From positions 8,286,001 to 8,350,000 of the forward strand of contig NW_024466307.1 in NCBI RefSeq assembly GCF_017591425.1: DNA of 64,000 nt, in the 5' to 3' direction. The stretch comes from Ochotona curzoniae (lineage: Eukaryota; Chordata; Mammalia; Lagomorpha; Ochotonidae). The stretch's first letter is position 1; each line of letters opens with the position of its first letter. This document shows, piece after piece, positions 9,918-21,880 of this stretch. A program made the translations under genes and the position numbers. Below the pieces are notes generated by a model, which did not search any database, was not told the origin of the DNA, and saw only the letters and a program-made list of their open reading frames with translations.

Positions 9918-11494
9918 AAATTATGTATATGTCAGAGACTAGAAATACATGCTGAACATACGGGGAAACAAAGGAACCACATAGTTTTCATCTGCTCCTC
10001 AATAAAAGGACTCCCAGTGAAAGTTATCAATAATAATGTGTACATTTCAATACTGGGTTTTCTATCTTTCCCTATGCTCACCAGATTAAGATACAGTAAA
10101 TATCGGAAAGTTGAGTTTATCATTGTAGTTAGAAACCATAGTACTGTAATATATTTATAAGTAGTTAAGCAATGAAATTTCATCAAAGTATTGAGGTATG
10201 CATTATCAATATTCAAGAAGCACATTTTACCCAGTCAAGCAGAAGAAGTCCATGAGGGAAGCGCATACACTGGCACCAGCATCTAGATGAGCTGAGTCTG
10301 TGTTCTTAAGAAACACACAGCATCGTTAGCTTCAGGTGACTGCCAAAGCTGAACATCCTCGGTTTTACATTTCCATAATGGAGGTGACATTACGAACGTG
10401 ATCGAAGACTTCAATAATACATCGATAAGTAAATGGCTGCTGAAAGTTGCTGTGATTTTAGAAGGAAATGTTGTACTAGGATGAGTGGGTGTTCTATTAT
10501 ATTCCATTCCCCCTCCCTGCAGTGAGTCATTCCTTTGTTGAAGATCATTGTTTTAGTGACTCAGTAGTATTGATAGCAGCATGTCAGACATTTCCGTTGT
10601 TGTGAGCTAGCAATAGAAGGATGAGAGATCATTTCTGAAAGATCTTTCATGTGAAACTGAAAAAAATTAAATTTAACTGTGTCAATAACAATAAAATCAT
10701 GAACTACAAAATGAAGAGTTAATATTAGGGATGATAAATGGAAATTTGATTTTTGAAATAAAGAATTCAGGATATCTATGAGATAACAGTTGATGATTCT
10801 GGGTAATCTTTGGAGTTTGTAAGCCTGAAGCTCAGCTCAGACGTTAAACACTAAAACATTGCAAGTAGTTATCCTCTAAACAAACTGAACTCAATGGCAT
10901 AAGATTTTAAAACACGATAGAATAAATAGAAAAGGATGAAGTCAGAACTACAGCAGATGTTTCATGAGTAAGCATTGATTTTTGTCAGCATCTTTATGGG
11001 ACATTATTAGAGAATGAATGTAAATTACTAAGCATTTATTGAAATCAGCAGATCTCAATTTTATGAAGGATTGATATTTCTGAAATCATATTTTTCTTGC
11101 CAAAAACAACGAATCTGGTGGGGAAAAAAAAAGCATGTGTTTCCTGCCAAGTTCACATTGTATTTATGTGAACAAATGTATGAAATATCTGAATATGCCC
11201 AAGTATCTGGTGGTAGTTGACCATAAATGCTTTGAGTAAACTAAAAATATACTTTGAAAATCACGGTAGCCTATATCCAGTGTCTGATTTGGAGATATAT
11301 TTGAACTTCATGAAATAAATTTGATAGTTTCTAAAATGAGATAATTCTAGGAAAACCTCCTTAAGCATTTTGTCAAATGTGTTACTGATTCCCAGAGACA
11401 AATCTAAATGCTACCTTTGTTAATTAATTTTTAATGAGACATTATTTTCTATAGTTTGCATGACCATACTAATCATAAAGTTTTTTATTTCTAC
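9918..11494. other. AT-rich unique DNA
   Basis: About 1.6 kb without recognised repeats. Minus-strand frames of 97 codons (9932-10225) and 74 codons (10283-10507) show no domain and no flanking splice signals that I trust. Possible single-copy intergenic sequence. Confidence 0.45.
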
Positions 11495-11575
11495 TATACA
11501 GCAGAAAATGAGGCCCAGAAAGGCAAATCACTCAACCAAGTTCTCAGAGCACATGAGATGTAGATAAAGCTAGTT
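11495..11575 (-). mobile_element. MIR-like relic, antisense
   Basis: ACAGCAGAAAATGAGGCCCA then GAAAGGCAAATCACTCAACC matches the reverse complement of the MIR segment read as ACAGATGAGGAAACTGAGGCCCAGAGAGGTTAAGTAACTTGCCCAAGG. It is short and diverged. Confidence 0.6.
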
Positions 11576-12498
11576 TTGTTGAAGATTTGTAAAACCTGTT
11601 ATCAACATAAAGAGAATGGATTTCAAGTATATCAATGGATACAGTTCACAATTTGTTCATCTGTTGTTATTAATTCTGATGTGATTTTGGAAAGTGTTGC
11701 ACAGGTCCCACTTGAAAAATATAATGCTTTACAGAAATGATCAAAACGCAAGATTTATCCACAACTATCCACATTTGCAGGAGAAACAAATTCCAAAAGT
11801 TCTTGACTATTTCCACGCGAATTGGTTGAAAGATCTGACCAGTGTGAACCATGCATATATTAGTAAATATTTCTAATTCCTCAGTAGCCACTGACCCTAT
11901 GCTTTCCACATGACGTAAGAATAATTTAATTACATAAATGGCTTATAATTTTAGGGTTATTGGTGTGGCTGAAAATGTGAAAATGGATATCTGAAGTTTT
12001 GTTAAACCTGGACTATTTCCCACAATTTTCCACAAAAAAAAATCTTATTTCTATGTGTCTAAGAAATAGAGATCATGTACAATATTCAAAAATATATACA
12101 TTTTTATATAGCTTTATTTTAATGGCATGTGAATTAAAACAGCATTATAATGAAATTGCTGCTGAGCACTCCCATTAATATCAAATGAATTCATTATGAC
12201 CAGCACAGTTACAATGAATACTAAATGAATTAATAATAATGAACCATTTAAAGTGTTCCCTAATTGTTTTATTTCATTTTTATGTATATTTTGTTCCTAC
12301 TTTAACTCTTGGTGAATAGACAATGACACTGAATAACTCATTTTCTTTCCTAGCGTCACACACTGTTCCCTGACCATCTCTGTATTCAGTCTTTTTTGTC
12401 TCACCCCAACTTTTCGTGTGTTGTTTCTTCATTTGATAGTGTTGTAGAAACCAGACTAGCAAGGGTATACTTTAATTACATCTGGAAAAGAGAGCCCT
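11576..12498. other. AT-rich unique DNA
   Basis: AT-rich sequence with many ATTAAT- and AATGAATT-type words around 12120-12250. No gene or named repeat. Overlapping frames at 11670-11909 on both strands look like chance. Confidence 0.45.
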
Positions 12499-12609
12499 GG
12501 GGCCAGCTCAAAAGCACAGAGACTCAGCTTCTCTCTGACACAGGCATCCGCTTGGAGCTCCTGTAACAGTCCCAGCTGTTTGACTTCTGAATTCATTTTT
12601 GGGCAAATG
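12499..12609 (+). mobile_element. Old CSINE 5' fragment
   Basis: It begins GGGGCCAGCTCAAAAGCACAG and carries ACAGGCATCCGCTTGGAGCT and AACAGTCCCAGCTGTTTGAC, followed by TTCTGAATTCA where CSINE has CTTCCGATCCA. That is the first third of an old-subfamily CSINE. The remainder is missing, so the copy is truncated at its 3' side. Confidence 0.6.
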
Positions 12610-13206
12610 ATGGGTTTTGAGAAATTCCTAAAATTGTGAATGTATCCTGACTCTACATCAACTAAAGTTTACTTGCTCTTATTTATACCGTGTCTGTTTA
12701 CGTGATATATCAAGTTTCCTAAGTCAAAAGTCCCAGTTTTATCATTGTATACAAGAGAGATGTTGTTTCATTGGGTGCTTGCCATTGGAATCTGAACACG
12801 TGCTCTTCAGAGTTGTAAGATATTGCATTCTGTGCTGTTCAAGAGCACTGAGTGCGATTGGGTTGCCTCTTGTGTGGGAAGCAGAGAATGATTGAAGCCC
12901 CTACGATTAAACATGAAAACAGGTAAAGCTATTCCTATCTGGTCCTCTTGGATATGAAGACTACAAATGGGTCAGCACATCAAATTGCCATACCACGTAT
13001 CTATTTCTTGTTTACTAGAGTGAATTTCAAGTTACTCACCTTTTTTTGCTGATTTATTTTTGGTTCGGTTCCTTTTGTTCTTTTAGCTGCCCTCATGAAG
13101 AGAATTTTGGGAAAACAAAACAAAACAAAAACCTCTTATCAAAGGGACAGCCACCCTGTCTCTCAGTCTGAGAACTTTGATCAGGCAGGCTCTGCCGTCG
13201 CGTCTC
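12610..13206. other. Unique DNA
   Basis: No recognised gene or repeat. T-rich near 13045-13085, with an AAAACAAAACAAAAC run near 13112-13130. Confidence 0.4.
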
Positions 13207-13388
13207 TGTCTTTTTTTATCCTGATTTGTTCTTTTTCGGGTTTTTTTTTCTTTTTCTTTCTCCCCCACCTCCTTCTTTTTTTTTTTTTTTTTCCTGCCGT
13301 GAGGTGCCAGTCGAGCCAGCTTGTGCTTCTGTTTTTTTTTTTTTTTTTCGTCAGAGAGAGAGAGAGGGAGAAAAAGAGAGAGAAAGGA
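13207..13388. repeat. Poly-pyrimidine block followed by GA-rich block
   Basis: Long T and CT runs (about 13209-13292), a short GC-rich spacer (13293-13331), an ~18-base T-run, then AGAGAGAGAGAGGG-type purine sequence to 13388. The frames called here on both strands (poly-Phe or poly-Lys translations) are low-complexity artefacts. It might mark a decayed retroposon tail, but no element body can be seen. Confidence 0.75.
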
Positions 13389-14329
13389 ATGGCGTGAATA
13401 CTAAAATAGGAAATCTTTTCCACGTTTCTGGTCTCAGCACTGTACATTTCTAGGGAGTGTTCTGTACAAATCTGTTTTTGTCATCCTTTACAATAGAAAA
13501 TCCACAAGAAAACTTGTGGTCTATTAGCAGAAAACAGAGGCCCTGGCAAGCGCAAGGCAGCACGCTCCTGCAGTTGGGAAGCTGGGCAAGAACCCAAGTT
13601 TGTCCACGCCTAAGAGCAACACTGTCTGCTAAAATTACAGTTTTCCCTTTTCACAAACCTCAAAGTTGTGAAACTTTACTAACTTTAAGAAAAGAACAGT
13701 TGGCCATACAAAAGATACACTTCCAAATTCATCGAGCACCCTACTTATACTTGCAAATGAGCCACTTGGAGTGAGCCTGCAAATGTATTTGTTCCAATTA
13801 TTCCGCTAAGGTAGCGAGCAGAAAGTGCTCATCTCCTGTGTGTACTGTGAAGAAGACATTCCAACTGCTGGTTCCAAAGAAAGAATTTGACCAATAGTTG
13901 GTAAGCGGGTGTGTAAGAAGAGAGGGTGCTATTGAAATGATAGACACATTTTAGAAAGAAAAAAAAAAGCAAACATTTTTCAGTGCTTACATACTCAGGA
14001 TGACGTAATGAAGACAAATTAGAAGAACCATTTCATACCTTCTATTTCCATGAATTTTAAAGAGATGAGTATTGATAATAAAGCATTGCCATGAACCTTA
14101 CCAGAAACAGATCAATCCCAGTGAAACAAACATACAGATCAATGGAGATTGACCCTCTACGCATGAATTACACTCCAGAAAGTTTTTGTTTTCTAGAAAT
14201 CTTGGCCGATTGTTATGTATTTTATGAATCACAGTCCAATCTGACTTACAGCAACTATTACTCTAGTGGTGATTAGAATCAGGAAAATGCTAGAGAAAGT
14301 AACATTTGCTGGGAGGAATTGGTTAACAA
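13389..14329. other. Unique DNA, no gene recognised
   Basis: About 0.9 kb of unique sequence. A 105-codon plus frame (13457-13774) has no domain that I recognise. No repeats identified. Confidence 0.4.
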
Positions 14330-14600
14330 GTGAGAGGGTAAGAAGCCAGCAGTGGTATGAAGGTCTGAGGGAAAAGACGGCACAGGAGCTAAGGTGCAAA
14401 GAAATCGCTTTATTCCAACGCGGAACCTCAGCTCTTCTCCCTAGAGCGTGACTCCCACAGGACAGCTGCAGCCCACCTGTGACTACACAATCTGTCTCAA
14501 CTATCGGCAGGCTCTGACCTGGGAAGCAACACTCTGTTGCTCGCATGTGGGGAAGCCAGCCCTGAAAGGAGCTCGGGGTCAAACAGTAGTCTCAAGACCT
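14330..14600 (-). mobile_element. Weak candidate LTR, antisense
   Basis: Relative to its flanks this segment is GC-enriched. On the minus strand it has AATAAA (14409-14414) followed by GCGATTTCTTTGCACC and a CT-rich stretch, the arrangement seen at the R/U5 end of many LTRs. Edges, family and partner LTR are unknown. A unique sequence with a chance AATAAA is a real alternative. The 117-codon minus frame across it has no retroviral domain. Confidence 0.2.
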
Positions 14601-14912
14601 AACTGGATCTTCTCGTGGCAGACAGCAAGATTCCAGGATTGATTCTTGTCAAGTGAAGGACGCATCCTGAAGAGAAGATTCTTCTTGATGCTACTACCAT
14701 GCTGAGTCAACACAGAATAAATTGGGTAGATTAACATCATGGCTTTGGAGAGAAGTGATAGATGCTCATGAAATACAACAACATGAGACAAATACCCCTA
14801 TAACAACAAACTCCAAAATCTCTATTATGAATGATCCAACCATTGATTTTAGAATTTGTTTCTTTGAGTGAATGTTTGTCTAACCAGTTCAAGACCCTGA
14901 TAGGGTCAGCAG
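14601..14912. other. Unique DNA
   Basis: No gene or repeat recognised in this ~310-bp stretch. Confidence 0.4.
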
Positions 14913-15102
14913 CGTCCCATCACAGTGCATGGCTCTCTGCTCCTGACTCCAGCTCCTTGCTGACACACCCACATGGGCACCTGGATCAACTTCTTAGCTT
15001 ACCTTCGCATTTGGGGAGTGAACCAGCAGAAATAACGTCTCTCTGTCTCAGTCACAGCAGTGGCCTCTCTGGGATCCCTCCAAATAAATACATACATACA
15101 TA
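14913..15102 (+). mobile_element. Very diverged CSINE remnant
   Basis: CTCCAGCTCCTTGCTGACAC, ACCCACATGGGCACCTGGAT, ATTTGGGGAGTGAACCAGCA and a CTCTCTGTCTC ... CAAATAAATACATAC tail appear in CSINE order, with large pieces missing between them. The conserved TTGGGGAGTGAACCAGC block is the firmest evidence. Confidence 0.65.
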
Positions 15103-16660
15103 TAAACATTATAATAGGGTTCATTTTGTTGCCAACTTGTGATTCATAGAAAGAAATAGACTTCTGCTTAAGTTAGTCATGCTAATTTTTTTCCACAGCG
15201 CAATTTTAAAATATCATTCACCACTTCTAATCTCTACACACCTCAAATTACCGTTAAAGGCTGATTTGGTATTGCAATCATCAGGCAAATGACCACAATT
15301 ACATGCTATCTTTCACTGACATCTTATTACAAGATACTTAATTTTCAGAAATCTAACAAACATTCACAGGATTACTCCACCAGTGGCCTAAATAAACCAG
15401 GGCTTTGACAATAAGGTTTTCATGAGATTCATTGTTACAAAGTTCCTAATGACATTTTATAATAAGTAATTCTTTACAACAAATGTTTTCAGCTTGTGAT
15501 ATGAGCTGTTTGTTTCTAGAAGGGTTAAAGCAATTGAATGTCCATGTAACTGAATACTTCAAAAGGCACATGTTAAAAAACTATTATAAATGAATCTTCT
15601 GTTAGACTTCATGAGACAGAAACAAAAGTTCATGTCTTAAGAAATGTGAATGAATAAATTATATATATCATAGATATCCATCATATCAATCATATTTGAC
15701 ATTTTAACACAAATTCGTAATAAGGATTTAGTATGGATTTTAATATCTGCTGAAAGTGCTGCCAAGAATTATCTTTTCTAACAGTTCTGCAATTTGTATT
15801 TCAAAAAAGCATAATTCAGAATCGGATATCAGAGTTGAAAATAGAAAGTACACTTTGCCCTGGCACCTAAACCATTCTTAAAATCATCAAATTCTACTGT
15901 TCTCACAACAGGGTGTCTACTCATCAAAATTTAGTGAACTTTCTGACCGGGCATTACTGAATCCTATATCCTGCGCAATTATTCAAACATCAAATATTCA
16001 AACGTTTTTTATACTCCTTGTTTGTACATTTCTGTTGTAAATCCATAACACCAGACAGAATCACCAGCCTTATGAGCTGCAGATAAATCAATATCTCCCT
16101 CCAACTTACATGCTAGACTCTGTCGCATCAATCAGTCTTTCCAAACATAGCCCTTGCAAAAACAATTAAACCAAGATTTATTCAAGAATTTAGAATTAAA
16201 AAACATTTTCATGACATTTTCCAATATTTTGATCAGTATTAAGTTCATTTGTCCAAACTTTTCTTCTGTTGTTACCTTTACTGTTCCAGTGGAGTAGTTT
16301 GTGTGTATTCCTGAAAGTGCAGAACTATTTAGTTTGCCAATTAAAATTAAGACAAAGCAGTTAAATGGAATCCAAAATAAACCGGGTTATTTTTCAATCA
16401 AGTTTGTCTCAGTGACTTAAAATTGAAGAGAATATTCAATTCATAGAATATACAGGTTGCCGCTTTATACACTGTAAAAAGGAAGCATTGGGAAGAGAAT
16501 TTAAATTCCATTTGCAATTATTCTGTTTTATAACAGGATAAGAAAAGTAATGATCATCTTAGAGTTCCACAGTTTTTACACTTGGTATGTGGCTTATGCC
16601 ATAATTCTTCTGGATGATCAAAAAGCATTTGACAAATCTGATGGATGTATGTCGGAGGCT
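15103..16660. other. AT-rich unique DNA
   Basis: About 1.5 kb without recognised repeats or genes. Notable only for long uninterrupted unique AT-rich sequence. Confidence 0.45.
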
Positions 16661-16664
16661 GATT

Positions 16665-16740
16665 CTATGCATGACTTTCTGAGCCTGGGGATACAAAGAT
16701 GACGCAAACAGACGTTGATCTGGATAAATCCACTGTAGGG
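16665..16740 (+). mobile_element. Possible ancient dispersed repeat fragment
   Basis: GAGCCTGGGGATACAAAGAT and GACGCAAACAGACGTTGATC resemble the old mammalian motif CACTGGGGATACAAAGATGAACAAGACAGACATGGTCCC. The piece is short and its family is not certain. Confidence 0.3.
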
Positions 16741-18084
16741 GCGGGCAATTAACTGAGTGATGTATCATCAGAGACTCAGCCTACCTGCCCAGTGTTGCTG
16801 CTAGAATGGCAGGAATGGCTGGTGCAGACAAGAAAGCAGAAGAGCCTGGACGTTCTACTGATTTTGTTTTTCAGAGGTAACATGATATCCACTGGGGCCT
16901 AGAGGGAAGGATCTTGGGAAAACAATTCAAAATATGCTGAAGGCAGGATGCAAACATGGTGTCAAAACAGTTGTCTGAGGACATGTAGGAGTTGGCCTTA
17001 AATGGCTGCACTATGTTTTTCAGATGGTGCCCCTTTCTTCATAATGGACAGTAGAGGCCTTCCCTCCCAATGGTGCCGTTTGCAAGGTTCACCTATGGTT
17101 ACTCTATGTATTACGAAAGTGTTCTTTTCAATTTGGAGTACTATTTAATTTTGGCAAGACACATGTACTGTTATTTGCTTATCAGATCATAAGTTCATGG
17201 ATATTTTTCTTGCTTTCAATTTTAGAACAAGTCCAGAATAAATATTTACTGCCAGGTCTCTACAAAGTTTTCATGGCTACTTCCTCTCACAATACTCATC
17301 TGACATATCTACACATAACTGAAATCCAGACAATGAACCTAGGTCAAGTTGCATCCCATTCATGAATCATACTGTCTTGTCTTCTCCTTAAATATTTCTA
17401 TTGTTTCATAAAATTTGCAACATTGATGGAGTTTACTCAGAAGAGATATTTGCTGATAACTCAGAGAGGTCTGTAAAATTCTATCATAATTTGAATCCCT
17501 CTCAGCCAATTCACTGTATTCACTTTTTCTAGTATGGTCAATTGATTAAAATAAACTTGAGAATGGAGGCCAGATAAAATGCCATGCCTGCTTCAGATAG
17601 AGCACTAGAATGGCCATGGGATTATTTAATGAAATCTGCATGCCATACATCAGCACTTTCAAGCATTAGAATGACTCAGTTTTCTGGTTACTATTCATGC
17701 AAGTCAAAATGTAAAGCTTGTTTTCATGTACTGTGAAAGACTAGGGGGGGATTCACTAATGGTGGAGGGTTACCTTCTAATAACCACACTACGTACACTT
17801 CGTCCAGAAAGACAGAGACCTCGTCTGCTCCATTGAGTTTCCCATCCAGAAGGAATACACATTCTGTTTCATGTTAGAACATTAGAAGACACAGAAATTA
17901 TAGGATTGTTAGGATGCTAATCATTCTTTTTCTCAAAACAGATATTACTGAGGTTATTATTCTTGCGCCCCCTAAGTTGTATCTGCAGAAAAATGGTCAT
18001 CTCTAACACACTTATACAAGTTTTAACATTTTAAATAAATATCCAAGATGCTTCAATAAAGCCATTTAGAGAGTTTTTATCTAC
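16741..18084. other. Unique DNA
   Basis: About 1.3 kb of unremarkable AT-rich sequence with no recognised gene, RNA or repeat. Confidence 0.45.
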
Positions 18085-18296
18085 TGGATCAGGACCCAGA
18101 TTTACCGAACGGCCAGGGCGGAGTTGAAACCAAACCCAGGACTGAAGATTCAATCTGGAACTCCGACATGGGGGAGAGAAACCCCATCTGTGAAGACTGC
18201 TCCAGCAGAAGATGGAGTCAAAATATAGAGTTGGGGATACAATACAGGCACTGCAATGTGGGGTAGGCACATAACCACAAGACAAGATGCCCACTC
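18085..18296 (-). mobile_element. Old CSINE, antisense
   Basis: The plus strand reads the old CSINE in reverse: GGCCAGGGCGGAGTTGAAAC, GGACTGAAGATTCAATCTGG, CCGACATGGGGGAGAG, then CAGGCACTGCAATGTGGG and a trailing CACATAACCACAAGACAAGA corresponding to the head. The CAATGTGGG form marks an old subfamily. The two minus-strand frames here are repeat translations. Confidence 0.7.
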
Positions 18297-19471
18297 TGTC
18301 TTTACCTGTTCATATACATGTATACCTGAAAAATAATTCCTCCTTTCAGAACCATGCATTCTGAAAGAGATTCTTAGAAGACTGCTAATTGGCTCTCAGA
18401 ACAACAAATCAAAATCACAGTTTTTTGTGCTATTGCAAAAACAGTTGTAACATTTTTATTGCATATTTGTATGTCATCACTTTAAAAAGAGCTGATGTAT
18501 AATAACTGTTACTATTAACTACTAACTTTAGAATAAAAATAAGTTAATGTAGCAAAGGGTCTTTTCAGCATAATAAGGCATTTCTATCCTTCATTATTTA
18601 TAATTTTATTGGGAAATATGTGCTAATGCAAACAATTTTCATACATGAATAAAACATAAGGTGGAGTAGTAATTAATATAAAAGGATTCAACAGCACATA
18701 AAGGTGGTTAATATATCCACCTCCTCATATATCAATGCCAGCTACATTTCGTTGGAAGACACTGAAGATAGAAAATCAAGCATGCTAATTAATTAGTTTC
18801 ATTCTCTGTTAACTTGAAGGCTACATATAAAAAGAAAATCAGTCTGACTGTAAGCAAGGAGGATGAATAGTTTAGATTAAAAGATCAAGAGGAGAAAATA
18901 CACAGAGAGGAAGGGAATGAATGTCATCTTGCTTAGCAGCGTGAAAGGGCTTGTTTAATGACTTGAAGTGGAACCATTTTTCCAGTCCTGTCTATGAGCA
19001 CGGAGAAAGTGTGAGGGCAGACTCAGTTCTACACGACGGAGGGTGGAGAACCTGCGTGTAAACTTTCACCAGCAATAAGTCGGAAGGAGAGAGACGAATC
19101 AGATGAACTTCAAAGCTCACATACTTGATGACCTTGGTATCTTATCAGTACACTCAGGAGACATTGTCATTGCAAGATCAGAGATTCCAAGGGAGAGAAC
19201 AAAATGTATAGTTGGACAAGAACTCGCCACAACTGGGACTGCATCCAAGGCCCTTGAAGCACCTGCGCTTGGGAGTTGGGGGTCATTTCATCACAGCTCA
19301 CCTTAAGCAGCCTCACTGCTTTCTGAAGCTCCACCCTCGATTCTTCCCAATTCCATTTCTTTTCCTTTTTATCTCAAGATGTCAGCAGGATCTCAGTGGA
19401 AGCTTACTGGAAACCATCACCTCGCAGGCAAACTGATTTCATATTCCATGTTCCAGTTGTTTGTTTCAATG
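18297..19471. other. AT-rich unique DNA
   Basis: No gene or named repeat. Overlapping plus frames (19103-19436) lack domains. Confidence 0.4.
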
Positions 19472-19499
19472 ATTATTATTATTATTATTATTATTATTT
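19472..19499 (+). repeat. (ATT)n microsatellite
   Basis: A run of about nine perfect ATT units. Trinucleotide repeats of this length are usually length-variable. Confidence 0.9.
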
Positions 19500-20550
19500 T
19501 GGTCAATTGAGCATTTCTAAAGTTGTCTTGATGTAAATATTGTTAACTATGAGGTTTATTATCTCCATTGCTGGAATCGAATACATGTTCCACATAAGGA
19601 GTGCCTTTTAATATGTGATGAGAAATTTGCTTACTATATTGGATGTTGCATATACACAACTTCTTGCATAAAAGATATCATACCTCATGGACAATAAGTC
19701 ATAATATCAGAACCATCTGAGGATTCCTTAAGGGTTTATGAACAATGGAAATAAGTGGTAACTATAAATTCTAACACAAAAGCTTGTATTAATACTTGCA
19801 TGGAACATTTTGAGGATCCTAATTATGATCAATTTTCTAAATTCCTTGTTCTCAACCTTGAAATTCAGTCCTCATATAAAGCGGATTTGATATGTGCTTT
19901 CAGTACCGTATCCCTAGCAAAACTATAACTTTATGTGTTTTTTGTGGGGAAGGGGGGCAGTAGGGTTTCAGTTATTCCATTGCTGTGATTTACTATACCA
20001 TGAGATCTTGAAAAACTTGCAGTGAGAGGTTAGGTGTTAGCATATACTGTACTTCTGGCAATAATTTGGAAGGAACTGGAGAAAATCTTCCCATCTTAAC
20101 AAAATTTGTTTTACATGAGTGAAATATCTTTGCATTTAGATAATGATTACAGACTGCCTGTTTTCTTGATTAACTGTGATCTTTTTTACTTCATAGCTTT
20201 AAGCTCTTTATTTCAGGCAGCATTAAATCGTTGGTTATAATATCAATTAAATGTTGTCTCAGACTGTATAACAAAATTTTAAAAAGTTATCTCAGATTTG
20301 CTGAGAGCCAATTCAGATCTTAAAATTTTAACAAACATGAAATTAGATTCCTTTACTTACAGTTTGGGATTCTGAACTGGACCTCTCTGTCTGGAATTTC
20401 TCCATTCACTTTTTAAAGTTTTGGTGAATATTCTATAATGATAAAGTCAAGCTAATTAGTGCTAATCATGTAGATTTATCAGCATAGTGATTAATAAATG
20501 AAAATAAAATATACAGAAGTATTTAAAGGTTATGGCCTTTCAGAAGATGC
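19500..20550. other. AT-rich unique DNA
   Basis: About 1 kb of AT-rich sequence with no recognised gene or repeat. Confidence 0.4.
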
Positions 20551-21220
20551 GAGGATTTCGAAAGAAAGCTCTGAACATCACCATATTGCGCCAGGTGCAA
20601 GAAGCCCCAGGTGGCTAAGTTCCTGCCAATCTGGGACCTCTCTTCACTGCACAGAAAATGGCTTCCCTCTGGAGAGCACATCTCCAATTCCTGTAGAAAT
20701 AGCTCCTCTTGACAGGGGACTTGGATTCCGGGGAGCGTTCCCTTCTGCCCTGCATGGTCTGCACTGGACAGTAGCGGACAGTCTTTTCACTTTCAAAAAT
20801 CTGCATCGTGGAGGGATCAAGGTAACTAAGGAGACTAGACCTTCCTTCATCCCCGCGAGCATCACCGCAGGAAAGCTCCAGAATAATAAGGAAGAATTGC
20901 GTTTTCAGCAGAGTCCCTGACAGGAAACTTTAGTGAAGAAGTCGCAGGAACTGCAAATAGCATAGAGAGCAAGGAGAAAGAAGCAAAGGGAACAAATAGA
21001 CTGTCGACAACACTGACCAGTCAACGGTCGCAGGTAGATGATTGGGATGAGACCCCGACCTCTTGCTACATACAAGGAGCAACTGAGGATTCTTCAAAGT
21101 CCTAGGACCATGAAGCTGTCAAGTGTCTACAAGGAAATGCTTGAGGTAATGACTTCATGGAAAGATCCCCAAAGCACGGGCTACTAATGTGAAACCGTAT
21201 GAAAGAGATCCTATAAAAGA
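20551..21220 (+). other. GC-enriched block upstream of L1 piece, unassigned
   Basis: This ~670-bp block is more GC-rich than its flanks, contains the longest open frame of the window (140 codons, plus, 20498-20920) and runs directly into sense-strand L1 ORF2-like sequence at about 21.22 kb. The translated frame has no domain that I recognise and is overlapped by two minus-strand frames. It could be the 5' part (5' UTR/ORF1) of a strongly deleted L1, or unrelated unique DNA. Confidence 0.3.
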
Positions 21221-21546
21221 AGCCTCTGCGTGACAAGCAAAGGGATGAAATACTTAATACGACGGGAAAATACATTTGGAAGCATCTTATTACCTAAAGG
21301 ATTAATGTCCAAGCTATAGGTGAAACTTGCAACACTCATTGACAGTCTAAACGCTGGCACGTACAGACACACATACACTGCAACTGAGAAATGGCCAAGA
21401 AGATGTAAACAGTGTTCTCAAGGAAGAAATAAAACGGCCAGCGAATGTGTGAGAAGGTTCTCAGTATCACTGACCATAGTAGACTTAGAAATCAAAACCA
21501 CAAAGTGATACCAGTTCTGATTAAAAAAAAATCTCCTCACTTATGT
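21221..21546 (+). mobile_element. L1 fragment, sense (ORF2 3' part), broken
   Basis: The order CTAAAGGATTAATGTCC, then GAGAAATGGCCAAGAAGATG, AACAGTGTTCTCAAGGAAGA, CAGCGAATGTGTGAGAAGG and AGAAATCAAAACCACAAAGT matches L1 ORF2 near its carboxyl end (consensus CAAAGGACTAATATCC ... AAATGGGCAAAGG ... TTTTCAAAAGAAGACATACA ... AATGGCCAACAAACATGAAAAAATG ... AAATCAAAACCACAATGAGATACC). Frameshifts and stops are frequent, so no functional reverse transcriptase is encoded. An antisense CSINE begins right after it. Confidence 0.75.
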
Positions 21547-21560
21547 CACATATATTTTTT

Positions 21561-21880
21561 TAAACGATTTATTTGCAAAATCAGTTATACAGAGAGGAAG
21601 AGAGACAGAAAGAAGCATCTTCCATCCGATGGTTCACTCCCCAAGTGACCACACAATGGTCGGTGCTGTGCTGATCCAAAGTCAGGAGCCAGGAACTTCC
21701 TCCAGGTCTCCCACGTGGGTGCAGGGTCCCAAGGCTCTGGGCCATCCTCGACTGCTTTCCCAGGCCACAAGTAGGGAACTGGATGGGAAGCAGGGCTGCT
21801 GGGATTAGAACTGGTGCCCACATGGGATCCTGGCATGTTCAAGGTGAGGACTTTAGGCACTAGGCCACGCTGCCAGGCCC
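21561..21880 (-). mobile_element. CSINE, full length, antisense
   Basis: Read on the minus strand it starts GGGGCCTGGCAGCGTGGCCT, has AGTGCCTAAAGTCCTCACC, GGATCCCATGTGGGCACC, the B-box-like AGTTCTAATCCCAGCAGC, CATCCAGTTCCCTACTTGTG, GATGGAAGATGC and a tail GCAAATAAATCG. The insertion lies at the end of the L1 fragment and may be flanked by CACAT-T-rich duplications (from 21547 and from 21881). The 80- and 91-codon minus frames are CSINE translations. Confidence 0.95.

Noticed and set aside
13083..13453. Poly-Phe and poly-Lys open frames on both strands
   Set aside because: These are translations of T-runs and GA-rich low-complexity DNA.
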